Assembly (NCBI RefSeq): GCF_900176515.1
Contig: NZ_FWXV01000014.1
Location: forward strand, 1-64,000
Direction: 5' to 3'
Source: Kibdelosporangium aridum
GTDB taxonomy: Bacteria > Actinomycetota > Actinomycetes > Mycobacteriales > Pseudonocardiaceae
DNA: 64,000 nt
The notes below the pieces were generated by a model. That model was not told the origin of the DNA. It worked only from the letters and a program-made list of their open reading frames with translations, and did no database searches. The position numbers and the translations under genes were made by a program. Every line of letters starts with the position of its first letter. Position 1 is the stretch's first letter. Shown here piece by piece: positions 52,474 through 60,949 of the stretch.

Positions 52474-52887
52474 ATGGACAACGCCAGATCGAGCAGCAAT
52501 GACTGGACAACTACGTACCAAGAACTCGACGACGCCACACTGCTCTCGCTTGTGCCGATCTTGGCCGAGGAGGCTATACGGTGGAAGAAGACACTGGACC
52601 TGATCAGCCAAGACCGGCGCCCCGACGAAGAGTCGCCTGATGCTTCGGGTTCTGTAGAGCAGGTGGCCATGTCGCCACAAGGACATCGGCATGACGTTGC
52701 CTCGTACGTCGACGACATCGAAGTGACGTTGGATCTCCGGGCGGCATCAGCGGCGTCTGCTGAGCGGTATACCGCTGAGGTCTTCCGGCACTTGGTCGAC
52801 CTCACCACCCGACGACGCTGGATACTGGATGTCGAAGGACGTCGCCGCGGGCTGCTTCCACAACTTCCCAGTATCGCGAGTCGTTAG
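52474..52887 (+). CDS. Small acidic helical protein, unrecognised
   Basis: 137 residues from an ATG with GGAGGG about ten bases upstream. Predicted mostly helical and acidic at the start (ELDDATLLSLVPILAEEAIR) with a basic tail (LTTRRRWILDVEGRRRGLLP). No family recognised. A 13-bp hairpin 72 bases after the stop supports a transcribed unit. Third-position base use is less GC-biased than in neighbouring genes, which leaves doubt. Confidence 0.4.
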   Translation: MDNARSSSNDWTTTYQELDDATLLSLVPILAEEAIRWKKTLDLISQDRRPDEESPDASGSVEQVAMSPQGHRHDVASYVDDIEVTLDLRAASAASAERYTAEVFRHLVDLTTRRRWILDVEGRRRGLLPQLPSIASR

Positions 52888-52959
52888 TAAGTGTGCACCC
52901 GCACTCATCGGCGACACAGACCTCAAAGCTGGAAATCCGGGGCACTCCGTGCCTCCTGT

Positions 52960-53002
52960 GAGATTGGGCGGTTCGACCCGTCAGCCCGGACCGCCCAATC
53001 TC
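52960..53002 (+). terminator. Hairpin downstream of the small helical protein
   Basis: A perfect 13-bp stem (GAGATTGGGCGGT at 52960-52972 with its complement at 52990-53002) and a 17-base loop. Confidence 0.65.
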
Positions 53003-53399
53003 AGCACCTTCAGTACCCTCGCCGCGCGATTTGCTGGTCGCTGTGCATGAGCCGGCCAGCGGTTCTGGTTCGCCGCAGCGACAATCCGAGGCGTCGTAGG
53101 GCCTGTTGTGGCGCGCCGTCCAGAGGAGTAAACCCACCGCCGTGCTGCAGCAACACGAGTGGCGCCTGATGCAGTTCCCGTTGTCATTAGCTGACCATCA
53201 GACGCGCGACCGTTCCGATGGTCCCGGGGTTTCCCAGGTTCGAACGGTACGGGTGCCGGGTCATGCTTCAGGTGACGCCGTGACGGGCGGGGTCAACGGC
53301 GCAGCTCGGATCTCCGCGCTGGATCTGGCCGGTCTTCGTTATGGCTGCCTGTATCGAGGCCCCTGCGCTGGCCGTCTCTTCTACGACTGAAGGATTTGC
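53003..53399. other. Upstream region of the ketosynthase gene
   Basis: No gene recognised in about 400 bases; the only frames are short and lack ribosome sites. Confidence 0.4.
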
Positions 53400-54497
53400 T
53401 TGTCTCCCTATATCGCGTCCATCGCGTCCGCCTTCCCCACAGATCGTTGGAGCACAGCGGAACTCCTCGATGCGACTCGGCACCGAATGTCGGACCGTTT
53501 CGCGACATCGGTCGCGAACCTCGGGGTCGAGAACAGACATTCGGTGCTGGCCAACTTTCCCGATGTGCTGGCTAAAGGAAGCGATCCCGAAGTCACCGTG
53601 ACCGGGACTCGACTTGCCGCACAGGCGGTCCGCGGGTGTCTTGAGAAGTCGGACCTGCCCACGCGGTCGATCGGACTGGTGCTGGGTGTGTCGACCAGTC
53701 CCGGCCGCCTACTGCCTGGACTGGCAAACGACCTGTTCACGGCGTTACCCGAGATTCCACGGTCTGCAGTTCCCTTGAATCTGGCCTATATGGGCTGTTC
53801 TGCCCTGCCCAAAGCAGTTGAGACGGCTCGCTGGTACCTGACAAGCAATCCGGACAGGACTGTCCTGATGTCGTTCATGGACTCGAACACGCCGCTCAAC
53901 CGGCCGTTCGAGGCCATGTGCCTGCATTTCTCCGAAGGTGGCCCGCAACAGGACACGGTTGATGCCGTCAACGCCTTCCTGTTCGGGGACGCTGCGGTGG
54001 CCATGCTGATGACCGCAGAAGGCGATGGATCCCAGTTCGGGCCAGTCACGCATTTGACGAACGTGCGCCCAGAGGACGCTGAACTCGGCACCATCCCGGA
54101 CGGAGGATCGGACGCGCCGATCGTTCACGGGCGCAAGACTGTCACGCGCACTCGGGACGTCCCCGCTCGCGGACTGTATTACGCCACCAAGGCAGTACGC
54201 GACCTGCTGGCGCGTGAAGACTGTGCGTTGAGCAGTCCACAGGACGCTGCCCGACTGCTAATGCACACGGGAAGTAGGCGGATCCTTGACGTCCTGTGTG
54301 ATGAGCTCGGGGTTCCCACTGATGGCGAGCAGACCGCAATTGCGTACCAAGTGTTGCGGCACTACGGCAACACCTTGAGCAGCTCAGTACCTTTGATGGT
54401 TGGCGCACAGGGAGGACTCCCTCCCGGCGAGAGTCTACTGGTGACATTCGGGATGGGCTTCTCGGCCGGCGCGACGACACTGCATGTTCCCGCCTAG
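53400..54497 (+). CDS. Type III PKS / KAS III-like ketosynthase
   Basis: 365 residues from a TTG with AAGGA five bases upstream. Thiolase fold: the nucleophile region is VPLNLAYMGCSALPKAVETA, matching the GCxAxP Cys of chalcone-synthase-type enzymes; the His lies in ARLLMHTGSRRILDVLCDEL and the Asn in VLRHYGNTLSSSVPLMV, completing a Cys-His-Asn triad; the end is LLVTFGMGFSAGATTL. Length is right for a bacterial type III PKS (340-400). Such enzymes extend an acyl starter with malonyl-CoA to resorcinols, pyrones or dihydroxyphenylacetate. The starter is unknown. The methyltransferase at 55658 is the nearest possible tailoring partner. Confidence 0.8.
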   Translation: MSPYIASIASAFPTDRWSTAELLDATRHRMSDRFATSVANLGVENRHSVLANFPDVLAKGSDPEVTVTGTRLAAQAVRGCLEKSDLPTRSIGLVLGVSTSPGRLLPGLANDLFTALPEIPRSAVPLNLAYMGCSALPKAVETARWYLTSNPDRTVLMSFMDSNTPLNRPFEAMCLHFSEGGPQQDTVDAVNAFLFGDAAVAMLMTAEGDGSQFGPVTHLTNVRPEDAELGTIPDGGSDAPIVHGRKTVTRTRDVPARGLYYATKAVRDLLAREDCALSSPQDAARLLMHTGSRRILDVLCDELGVPTDGEQTAIAYQVLRHYGNTLSSSVPLMVGAQGGLPPGESLLVTFGMGFSAGATTLHVPA

Positions 54498-54582
54498 AGG
54501 CATGGTCACAACCTCGCGCAAATGAGAAGGCCGAAGGACGGATGTTCGAATAAGAGCCGTACACGACCGTCTCGCCGCCTCG

Positions 54583-55599
54583 TCAGCTCCGGGTCGGTCG
54601 TGTTGCGCGGATGTACTCCGTGGGCGTTTGGCCGTATTCCTTCTTGAACGCGCGGATGAAGTGGCTGCTGTCGGCGAACTGCCAGTGCGCCGCGACTTCC
54701 GAGACGCTGCGTACGGCGAGCTCCTGCCGTGCGTGTTCCAACCGCTTGCGGCGGATGTATCCCATCACCGGCTGGCCGGTGGCGGCGAACGCTCGGTGCA
54801 GTGTCCGGACCGAGACGTTCAGTTCCCGCGCCAGCATGCCTGGCGCCAGGTCGCTTTCGGCAAGGCGACTGTCCACCAGGTCGCGTGCCGCCTGTGCCAG
54901 CGCTGGGGCCAGCAACGGTTCACTGCCGTCGGTTTCCTGCGTCAGCACGCCCTTGACCAGTTCGATCAACGCGGAGCGGGCGGCGTGTGCACCGGCCTGC
55001 GTGAGGTCCTCCAGCGTCGCCTCGGTCATCCGGGCGTGGGCCATGAGCAGCCGGACTTCGGCTGAATCGGACGGTCCAGTCACATGCCGGTCTTTGAGCA
55101 ATGGCCGCAACGGCGCCGACGGCAGGATCAGGACCTTGGCCGTGGTCCGCGGACCGATCTCGAACTGCCAGGAGGGGTCGTTGTGCCGCACGACGAACCA
55201 GCCGCCCGGTACCTTGGTCTGGCTGCGCTGGCCGGTGAAACACCATTCGCCGTGATCGACCACGTGCATCACGACGCGGTCGTTGAGGTGGTTGAACTCG
55301 CCGCCCGTGCCGCCCACGATCGAGCCGCTGTAGATGTTCTCGATGACTGTGTCGTCCACTTTGGCGTGCTCGATGGCGATCCGGTAGTCGCCGGAACCAA
55401 CCGGGGTGGATGGGGGCAGCGGAATCGCCGTGCCGACCTGTGTCCACCATTCGTTGCGAAGAATGTCGAATCCGTCACGGGCAGTACCTGGCACCGTGAC
55501 GTCCACGACCAGTCTTCTAAGCGGTCCATCACCCATGCGCCATTGTGGGCCCACTGGTGGCACTGAAGTCCAATCAACGTGGCGCTTTCGCTCAAGCAA
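54583..55599 (-). CDS. AraC-family transcriptional regulator
   Basis: 338 residues from a TTG at 55599; an ATG at 55536 is an alternative start, neither with a strong ribosome site. N-terminal cupin-like sensor domain (AraC_binding_2 type, with FNHLNDRVVMHVVDHGEWCF), C-terminal double HTH: LAPGMLARELNVSVRTLHRA followed by FAATGQPVMGYIRRKRLEHA, and SVSEVAAHWQFADSSHFIRA with FKKEYGQTPTEYIR. It is divergent from the methyltransferase at 55658 (58-base gap) and convergent with the ketosynthase, so it probably controls the methyltransferase. Confidence 0.88.
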   Translation of the reverse strand: MLERKRHVDWTSVPPVGPQWRMGDGPLRRLVVDVTVPGTARDGFDILRNEWWTQVGTAIPLPPSTPVGSGDYRIAIEHAKVDDTVIENIYSGSIVGGTGGEFNHLNDRVVMHVVDHGEWCFTGQRSQTKVPGGWFVVRHNDPSWQFEIGPRTTAKVLILPSAPLRPLLKDRHVTGPSDSAEVRLLMAHARMTEATLEDLTQAGAHAARSALIELVKGVLTQETDGSEPLLAPALAQAARDLVDSRLAESDLAPGMLARELNVSVRTLHRAFAATGQPVMGYIRRKRLEHARQELAVRSVSEVAAHWQFADSSHFIRAFKKEYGQTPTEYIRATRPTRS

Positions 55600-55657
55600 T
55601 GGCGTGCATTCGCCTCATACGTTGACGCCCGACCAAGTTGAGACGAGAGGACGCGCT

Positions 55658-56665
55658 ATGACCGACGCCGCCGACACGATGTTGCATCTGCTCACTGGCG
55701 GATGGGTGGCTCAGACACTCCGGGCGTTGGCGGAGTTGAACATTCCTGATCACCTCGCTGACGGTCCCGTGACCGCCGAGGATGTCGCCGAGCGTGTTGG
55801 CAGCGATCCACGGGCCACGTACCGGTTGATGCGCGCGGCATCGTCGCTCGGTGTGCTCAGTTACGAGGGAGAGCACCGCTTCGGCTTGACTGAGCTCGGC
55901 ACGTTGCTGCGCAGCGATACCCCGGGTTCAATGCGTTCGCTTGTCATGATCCAGAACGAGCGTGCGCACTGGCAATCATGGGGACTCTTTCCCGAGGCCG
56001 TACGGCAGGGCCGTTCGCAGAGCGTGCAGGCATTGGGTGCCGGGCTGTTCGATTACTTCGCACGGCCGGAGAACGCAGCGGAGGCGGCGTTGTTCGCCCG
56101 AGCGATGGGCGACTTGTCCAGATTGGTGACCCACGGTGCGGTCGCCGCGGTCGACAGCTCCGATGTGTCCACAGTGGTCGATGTCGGTGGCGCGGACGGT
56201 GACTTCGTGCTCGGGCTGATGGCGGCGAACTCCGGCATGAAGGGAGTCGTCCTCGAACTGCCGCACGCGATCGACGGTGCACGGCACGAAGCCGAACGAC
56301 GCGGCCTGGCCGATCGCTTCACCGCTGTGGCAGGGGATTTCTTCGTCGCGGTACCGAGCGCCGACCTGTACCTGCTGAAGATGATCATGCATGACTGGCC
56401 AGACGAGCAGTGCGTCACGATCCTGCGTAACTGCCGGGCGGCGGTGCAAGACGGCGGCCGCGCACTGGTTGTCGAGATGGTCATCGGGGAGATCGGCAAA
56501 CCGGACTTCGCCACCCGCGTGGACATGAACATGCTGGCCGTGACGCAAGGTATGGAGCGGGATCTCGACGAGTACGACGCCTTGTTCGCGGCATCGGGAT
56601 GGCGCCGGACGAAGACGTACCCGGTGGGTGGTGGCTACTCCCTCATGGAGCTGACGGCCGAGTGA
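55658..56665 (+). CDS. SAM-dependent O-methyltransferase, AraC-linked
   Basis: 335 residues from the ATG at 55658 (GAGAGGA upstream). N-terminal dimerisation domain LAELNIPDHLADGPVTAEDV, SAM loop TVVDVGGADGDFVLGLMAAN, AVAGDFFVAVPSADLYLLKM and IMHDWPDEQCVTILRNCRAA with the catalytic His. Same family as those at 16597 and 35637, but the three are well diverged. Likely target is a phenolic product, perhaps from the ketosynthase next door. Confidence 0.88.
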   Translation: MTDAADTMLHLLTGGWVAQTLRALAELNIPDHLADGPVTAEDVAERVGSDPRATYRLMRAASSLGVLSYEGEHRFGLTELGTLLRSDTPGSMRSLVMIQNERAHWQSWGLFPEAVRQGRSQSVQALGAGLFDYFARPENAAEAALFARAMGDLSRLVTHGAVAAVDSSDVSTVVDVGGADGDFVLGLMAANSGMKGVVLELPHAIDGARHEAERRGLADRFTAVAGDFFVAVPSADLYLLKMIMHDWPDEQCVTILRNCRAAVQDGGRALVVEMVIGEIGKPDFATRVDMNMLAVTQGMERDLDEYDALFAASGWRRTKTYPVGGGYSLMELTAE

Positions 56666-56720
56666 TGGCGCGAAGAAGCGGCCGCCAAGGCCTCCGGCCG
56701 CGCGCCTAAAGCGCGCCCAA

Positions 56721-56763
56721 AAGCCCGCTCTGACCTGCGAGACTGCATGACATGAGCGGGCTT
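56721..56763 (+). terminator. Hairpin after the AraC-linked methyltransferase
   Basis: AAGCCCGCTC (56721-56730) pairs with 56754-56763; 10-bp stem, 23-base loop. It separates the methyltransferase from the catabolic operon. Confidence 0.55.
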
Positions 56764-56790
56764 CGGCGGGTGATCTGAGGAGATGTGTAC

Positions 56791-56810
56791 TAATATGACG
56801 TCACCTTCAG
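56791..56810. promoter_or_regulatory. TGACGTCA operator, copy 1
   Basis: TAATATGACGTCACCTTCAG, centred on the palindrome TGACGTCA, 22 bases before the start of the oxygenase gene. It shares 17 of 20 bases with the copy at 58100. Confidence 0.65.
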
Positions 56811-56831
56811 AAATTCGTCGAGAGGAACGGC

Positions 56832-58049
56832 ATGATCGTCGGCTCTGCCTTTGGTCCGGCTGCCGGGGCCCCGTCGCGGTTTCTCGCGGACCCCAAGTGG
56901 GCACGGGCCGCGGCCGCACCGCTTGCCCCGTTCATCCGGGGTACGAGCGAGCCCACTCGCGATGAACTCGAGGTAATCGCACGGGGACTGCGGGCCGAGG
57001 ACGAACAAGGACGAGTCCTGGCCGAAGCGATACGCCGTGGTGAGGTCACCTTCGCGCAGTTTTGGCAGGTTTTGGCTCAGCAGCACAGCGACGAGGACAT
57101 CCCCACGCCGCTCGCGGAGTTCTTCCGCCATGTCGAGCAGCGGCCGGACTGGGTCGACGACGCGCGACTACAGGAGGGCGCGCGGGTGATGCGCCAGTTC
57201 GGCCCCAACCTGGTCGATGTGCTCAACGGTGCCCTGCTCAGCGGGTACCGCAGTTCCGCTGATGCCGAATTGCTCGCGCGCACGGGGCGTCTCACCAAGG
57301 ATCCCGTGCGGCGGCTGGGTGAGACCATGAAGTGGGTCATCGAGTGCGTACGGGACGGCGGCCTTGACCGTGACCGGCAGGGCTGGCAGCTCACGGTTCA
57401 CGTGCGCGCCATGCACGCGTTGGTCAACCACCGCTTCCGTACGCGCGGCGGCTGGGACGAGGACGTGCATGGTCTGCCGATCAACCAGGCAGACCAGGGC
57501 GCGACGCTGGGCTTGCACTGTACGTACTACCTGCTCGGCGCGCGGATGCTTGGCATGCCCGTTACCCGCGCCCAGGGGGACGCCGTGATGCACCTGTGGC
57601 GCTACATCGGCTGGCTCATGGGCGTCGCGGACTACTGGCTGCCGCTGAGCGAACAGGACGGGCGACGGAAGTTCTACCACCTGTCGCTCACCGCACCGCC
57701 ACCCAGCGACAACTCGCGCCTGCTGGCCGGCGCGCTCGATCGGTCTCGCAAGGAGTTGACCTTCCCACGGTTCCAGGCGCTGCGGCGACGCTGGGAGCTG
57801 GCGAAATTCCGCAGTCTGTCCCGTGTGTTGGCGGGCGGTTCCGCGATGCGCGAGCTCGGCCTCCCCTTCGCGCTGCCCTGGTACCACGTGCTGCGAATCC
57901 CCGTGAATCTCGTCAAGCACGGCCTCGTCGCCAGGGTTCCCGGCGGTCGGGCGTGGTTGCTGCGCCGCGGCGAGCGTCAGCTGGATCGGCTGCTCAGCTA
58001 CCACTTCGGTGACAAGCGGGCGGCGGTCGCGCGGCACGAAGACGCCTGA
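56832..58049 (+). CDS. MpaB/Lcp-type haem oxygenase (DUF2236)
   Basis: 405 residues with AGAGGAACGG before the ATG. The family includes latex-clearing protein and fungal MpaB, haem enzymes that cleave prenyl double bonds with O2. Characteristic regions: FAQFWQVLAQQHSDEDIPTP, VHVRAMHALVNHRFRTRGGW, INQADQGATLGLHCTYYLLG, and MPVTRAQGDAVMHLWRYIGW, which includes conserved His and Arg near the haem. No signal peptide, so intracellular, unlike Lcp. First gene in the plus-strand catabolic series and behind its own copy of the TGACGTCA operator. Many actinobacterial homologues lie in lipid or steroid gene sets; the substrate is unknown. Confidence 0.8.
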   Translation: MIVGSAFGPAAGAPSRFLADPKWARAAAAPLAPFIRGTSEPTRDELEVIARGLRAEDEQGRVLAEAIRRGEVTFAQFWQVLAQQHSDEDIPTPLAEFFRHVEQRPDWVDDARLQEGARVMRQFGPNLVDVLNGALLSGYRSSADAELLARTGRLTKDPVRRLGETMKWVIECVRDGGLDRDRQGWQLTVHVRAMHALVNHRFRTRGGWDEDVHGLPINQADQGATLGLHCTYYLLGARMLGMPVTRAQGDAVMHLWRYIGWLMGVADYWLPLSEQDGRRKFYHLSLTAPPPSDNSRLLAGALDRSRKELTFPRFQALRRRWELAKFRSLSRVLAGGSAMRELGLPFALPWYHVLRIPVNLVKHGLVARVPGGRAWLLRRGERQLDRLLSYHFGDKRAAVARHEDA

Positions 58050-58099
58050 CCTGGAGAGGAAACCGGATGATTGACGGGTTCCCGACGGCCTGCCTATCC

Positions 58100-58119
58100 T
58101 AATGTGACGTCATATTCAG
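58100..58119. promoter_or_regulatory. TGACGTCA operator, copy 2
   Basis: TAATGTGACGTCATATTCAG, a nearly perfect palindrome (AATRTGACGTCAYATT), 25 bases before the enoyl-CoA hydratase start. TetR-type repressors of CoA pathways bind such sites. No regulator gene is adjacent. Confidence 0.7.
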
Positions 58120-58143
58120 TTTTGCTTTATCCAGGGAGCGCTC

Positions 58144-58929
58144 GTGACCCAGACCAGCACGAACACCGACCCCGCGGTGCTCACCGAGGTCCGCGACGGC
58201 GTCGGTGTGGTGACGCTGAACCGGCCCGAGGTACGCAACGCAGTGAACCGGGCCGTCGCGGTCGGTGTCGCCGCGGCCATGGACGACTTCGATGCGCGCG
58301 ATGACGTCCGGGTCATCGTCATCACCGGCGTGGGCAGCACCTTCTGCTCAGGCATGGACCTCAAGGCGTTCCTCGCCGGAGAGATCCCAGCGCTACCCGG
58401 ACGCGGTTTGGCCGGTCTCACCGAGGCGCCGCCCGCGAAGCCGCTCATCGCGGCCGTCGAAGGGTATGCGCTGGCCGGCGGGTTCGAGGTCGCATTGGCG
58501 TGCGATCTGATTGTCGCCGCAGAGAATGCCGCGTTCGGTCTGCCCGAGGTCAAGCGCGGCCTGGTGGCGGCGGGTGGCGGACTGCTGCGCCTGCCACGGC
58601 GCATCCCGTACCAGGTGGCGCTGGAGGCCGCGTTCACCGGCGACCTGATCGACGCGCCGCGCGCGCATGCGTTGGGTCTGGTCAACCGGCTCGCCGAACC
58701 GGGGCAGGCGCTCGTGGAAGCACTCAGGCTTGCCGACGCGATCGCCGTGAACGGTCCTCTGGCGGTACGTGTGACCAAGCAGATCCTCAGCGAAGCCCCG
58801 GACTGGTCGCAGGACGAGATGTGGAACCGCCAGGAGAAGCTCTCCGGCCCGGTGTTCGTCTCGGCCGACGCCCGCGAAGGCGCCACCGCGTTCGCCGAGA
58901 AACGCGATCCGAAGTGGACCGGCCGTTAG
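58144..58929 (+). CDS. Enoyl-CoA hydratase/isomerase (crotonase)
   Basis: 261 residues from a GTG. Crotonase fold: GVVTLNRPEVRNAVNRAVAV, the oxyanion-hole motif STFCSGMDLKAFLAG, ALAGGFEVALACDLIVAAEN with the second backbone contact, and FGLPEVKRGLVAAGGGLLRL, where the Glu aligns with the hydratase acid/base region. C-terminal ADAREGATAFAEKRDPKW is standard. It hydrates a trans-2-enoyl-CoA. Second promoter and operator precede it; the SDR gene follows after 24 bases. Confidence 0.9.
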   Translation: MTQTSTNTDPAVLTEVRDGVGVVTLNRPEVRNAVNRAVAVGVAAAMDDFDARDDVRVIVITGVGSTFCSGMDLKAFLAGEIPALPGRGLAGLTEAPPAKPLIAAVEGYALAGGFEVALACDLIVAAENAAFGLPEVKRGLVAAGGGLLRLPRRIPYQVALEAAFTGDLIDAPRAHALGLVNRLAEPGQALVEALRLADAIAVNGPLAVRVTKQILSEAPDWSQDEMWNRQEKLSGPVFVSADAREGATAFAEKRDPKWTGR

Positions 58930-58953
58930 CCCTCTCGAAATACAAGGAGAAGC

Positions 58954-59730
58954 ATGGAAATCAACGGTGTCTCGGCCGTCGTCACCGGTGGCGCGTCCGG
59001 GCTCGGCCTCGCCACCGCACGGCGGTTGCTCGAACGCGGCGCGAAAGTCGTCGTGCTCGACCTCCCCGATTCACGTGGCGAGCAGACCGTCGCCGAGTTG
59101 GCCGCACAGACGTCAGGCACCGTGCGGTTCGTGCCGGGCGACGTCCGCGACGAGGACGCGGCGAAAGCGGCGATCGCGCAAGCCGCACAGCTCGCTCCCC
59201 TACGCGTCACCGTCAACTGCGCGGGCACCGGAAACGCGATCCGGACGGTGAAGAAGGACGGAACTCCGTTCCCGCAGGCCGACTTCGAACGCATCGTGTC
59301 GATCAACCTGTTCGGCACGTTCAACGTTCTGCGTCTCGCTGCGGCGAAGATGGCCGCCAATGACCCGATCGACGGCTCGCGCGGCGTCATCGTCAACACC
59401 GCGTCGATCGCGGCGTTCGAGGGACAGGTCGGGCAGGCAGCGTACTCCGCGTCCAAGGGCGGCGTGGTCGGCATGACCCTGCCCATCGCGCGCGACCTCG
59501 CCATCTCGGGCATCCGCGTGGTGACCATCGCCCCGGGCTTGATGCGCACGCCGATCCTCGGCGACCTCCCGCCAGAGGCGCTCGACGCCATCGGCGGGGT
59601 GGTGCCGAACCCACCCCGGCTTGGACACCCCGCCGAGTTCGGCCGGCTTGTCGAGTCGATTGTGGACAACGACTACCTCAACGGTGAAGTGATCCGCCTC
59701 GACGGCGCGCTGCGTCTTGGCCCCAAGTGA
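58954..59730 (+). CDS. SDR 3-hydroxyacyl-CoA dehydrogenase (HSD10-like)
   Basis: 258 residues with AAGGAGAAGC upstream. NAD motif VVTGGASGLGLATARRLLER, Asp in VVVLDLPDSRG selecting NAD, NCAGTGNAI, Ser in VNTASIAAFEGQVGQAAYSA, Tyr-Lys in YSASKGGV, and APGLMRTPILGDLPPEAL. This follows the 17-beta-HSD type 10 / 3-hydroxyacyl-CoA dehydrogenase type II pattern, including the acyl-CoA related FNVLRLAAAKMAAN segment. It would oxidise the hydroxyacyl-CoA made by the preceding crotonase. Confidence 0.9.
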   Translation: MEINGVSAVVTGGASGLGLATARRLLERGAKVVVLDLPDSRGEQTVAELAAQTSGTVRFVPGDVRDEDAAKAAIAQAAQLAPLRVTVNCAGTGNAIRTVKKDGTPFPQADFERIVSINLFGTFNVLRLAAAKMAANDPIDGSRGVIVNTASIAAFEGQVGQAAYSASKGGVVGMTLPIARDLAISGIRVVTIAPGLMRTPILGDLPPEALDAIGGVVPNPPRLGHPAEFGRLVESIVDNDYLNGEVIRLDGALRLGPK

Positions 59731-59766
59731 CCTGCTGTCCCCATCGACGAGCCCAAGGAGTCATCC

Positions 59767-60930
59767 ATGCGTGACGCAGTCATCGTTGACGCGGTCCGCT
59801 CCCCCATCGGCCGTGGGAAGCCCGGCGGCGCGCTCTCGGGCGTGCACCCGGTCGACCTATCGGCGCAGGTCCTGCGCGCGCTGCAGGAGCGCACAAGTCT
59901 GGACCCGGCCGTCGTCGACGACGTGATCTGGGGCTGCGTGTCCCAGGTCGGTGAACAGACGGCCGATATCGCCCGGTACGCCGTGCTCGCCGCCGGCTGG
60001 CCGGAAAGCGTTCCTGGTGTGACGGTTGATCGACAGTGCGGCTCATCGCAGCAGGCGGTGCACCAGGCGGCGGCAGGCGTGATCGCAGGCCAGTACGACA
60101 TCGTCGTCGCCGGTGGCGTCGAGTCGATGTCGCGGATCCCGATGGGCGCCGCGTTCGCCGACGGAAAGCTGGGTCTGCCGTTCAGTCCGCTCCTCGCCCA
60201 GCGATACCCGGGTGTCATGTTCAACCAGGGCATCGGCGCGGAGATGATCGCCACCGAGTACGGCTTCACCCGCGAGGAACTCGACGAGCACGCCCTGCAG
60301 TCCCACGCCCGCGCCGCGGCCGCGATCGACGAGGGCAGGTTCGCCTCACAAATCGTGCCGGTCAACGTGCCCGACGCCGACCAGGAGGTCACCGTCGACG
60401 AAGGCGTTCGTCGCGACGGCACCCTAGCAACCCTCGGCAAGCTGCGCACCTCGTTCAAACAGGACGGAGTCATCACCGCGGCGAACGCGTCGCAGATCTC
60501 CGACGGTGCCGCGGCGCTGTTGGTCACCACGAGCGAGATCGCCGCCGCGAACGGGTGGACGCCGATGGCTCGCTTCCACACCGGCACAGTCGTGGGCGAC
60601 GACCCCGTCGTGATGCTCAAGGGGCCGATCCCCGCCACCGCCAAGGTTCTCGACCGTGCGGGACTGACCGTCGGTGACATCGGCGCGTTCGAGATCAACG
60701 AAGCGTTCGCCCCGGTCACGCTCGCATGGTTGCGGGAAACGGGCGCCAAACCGGAACTGCTCAACCCCAACGGTGGCGCGATCGCACTCGGCCATCCGCT
60801 TGGCGCGTCCGGCGCCCGGCTCATGACGACGCTCCTGCACCACATGCGGGACAACGGAATTCGATACGGCCTGCAGTCGATGTGCGAAGGCGGCGGTCAG
60901 GCCAACGCCACCGTGCTGGAACTGCTCTGA
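59767..60930 (+). CDS. Acetyl-CoA acyltransferase (thiolase)
   Basis: 387 residues with AAGGAG upstream. Catalytic Cys in VTVDRQCGSSQQAVHQAA, VVAGGVESMSRIPMG, FEINEAFAPVTLAWL with NEAF, His in GGAIALGHPLGASGARLMTT, and the second Cys in SMCEGGGQANATVLELL. All four thiolase signatures are present. Type is degradative (FadA5/FadA6-like), cleaving a 3-ketoacyl-CoA. Completes a beta-oxidation set with its two upstream neighbours. Confidence 0.92.
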   Translation: MRDAVIVDAVRSPIGRGKPGGALSGVHPVDLSAQVLRALQERTSLDPAVVDDVIWGCVSQVGEQTADIARYAVLAAGWPESVPGVTVDRQCGSSQQAVHQAAAGVIAGQYDIVVAGGVESMSRIPMGAAFADGKLGLPFSPLLAQRYPGVMFNQGIGAEMIATEYGFTREELDEHALQSHARAAAAIDEGRFASQIVPVNVPDADQEVTVDEGVRRDGTLATLGKLRTSFKQDGVITAANASQISDGAAALLVTTSEIAAANGWTPMARFHTGTVVGDDPVVMLKGPIPATAKVLDRAGLTVGDIGAFEINEAFAPVTLAWLRETGAKPELLNPNGGAIALGHPLGASGARLMTTLLHHMRDNGIRYGLQSMCEGGGQANATVLELL

Positions 60931-60949
60931 CCCCGCGAAGGACCGCACC

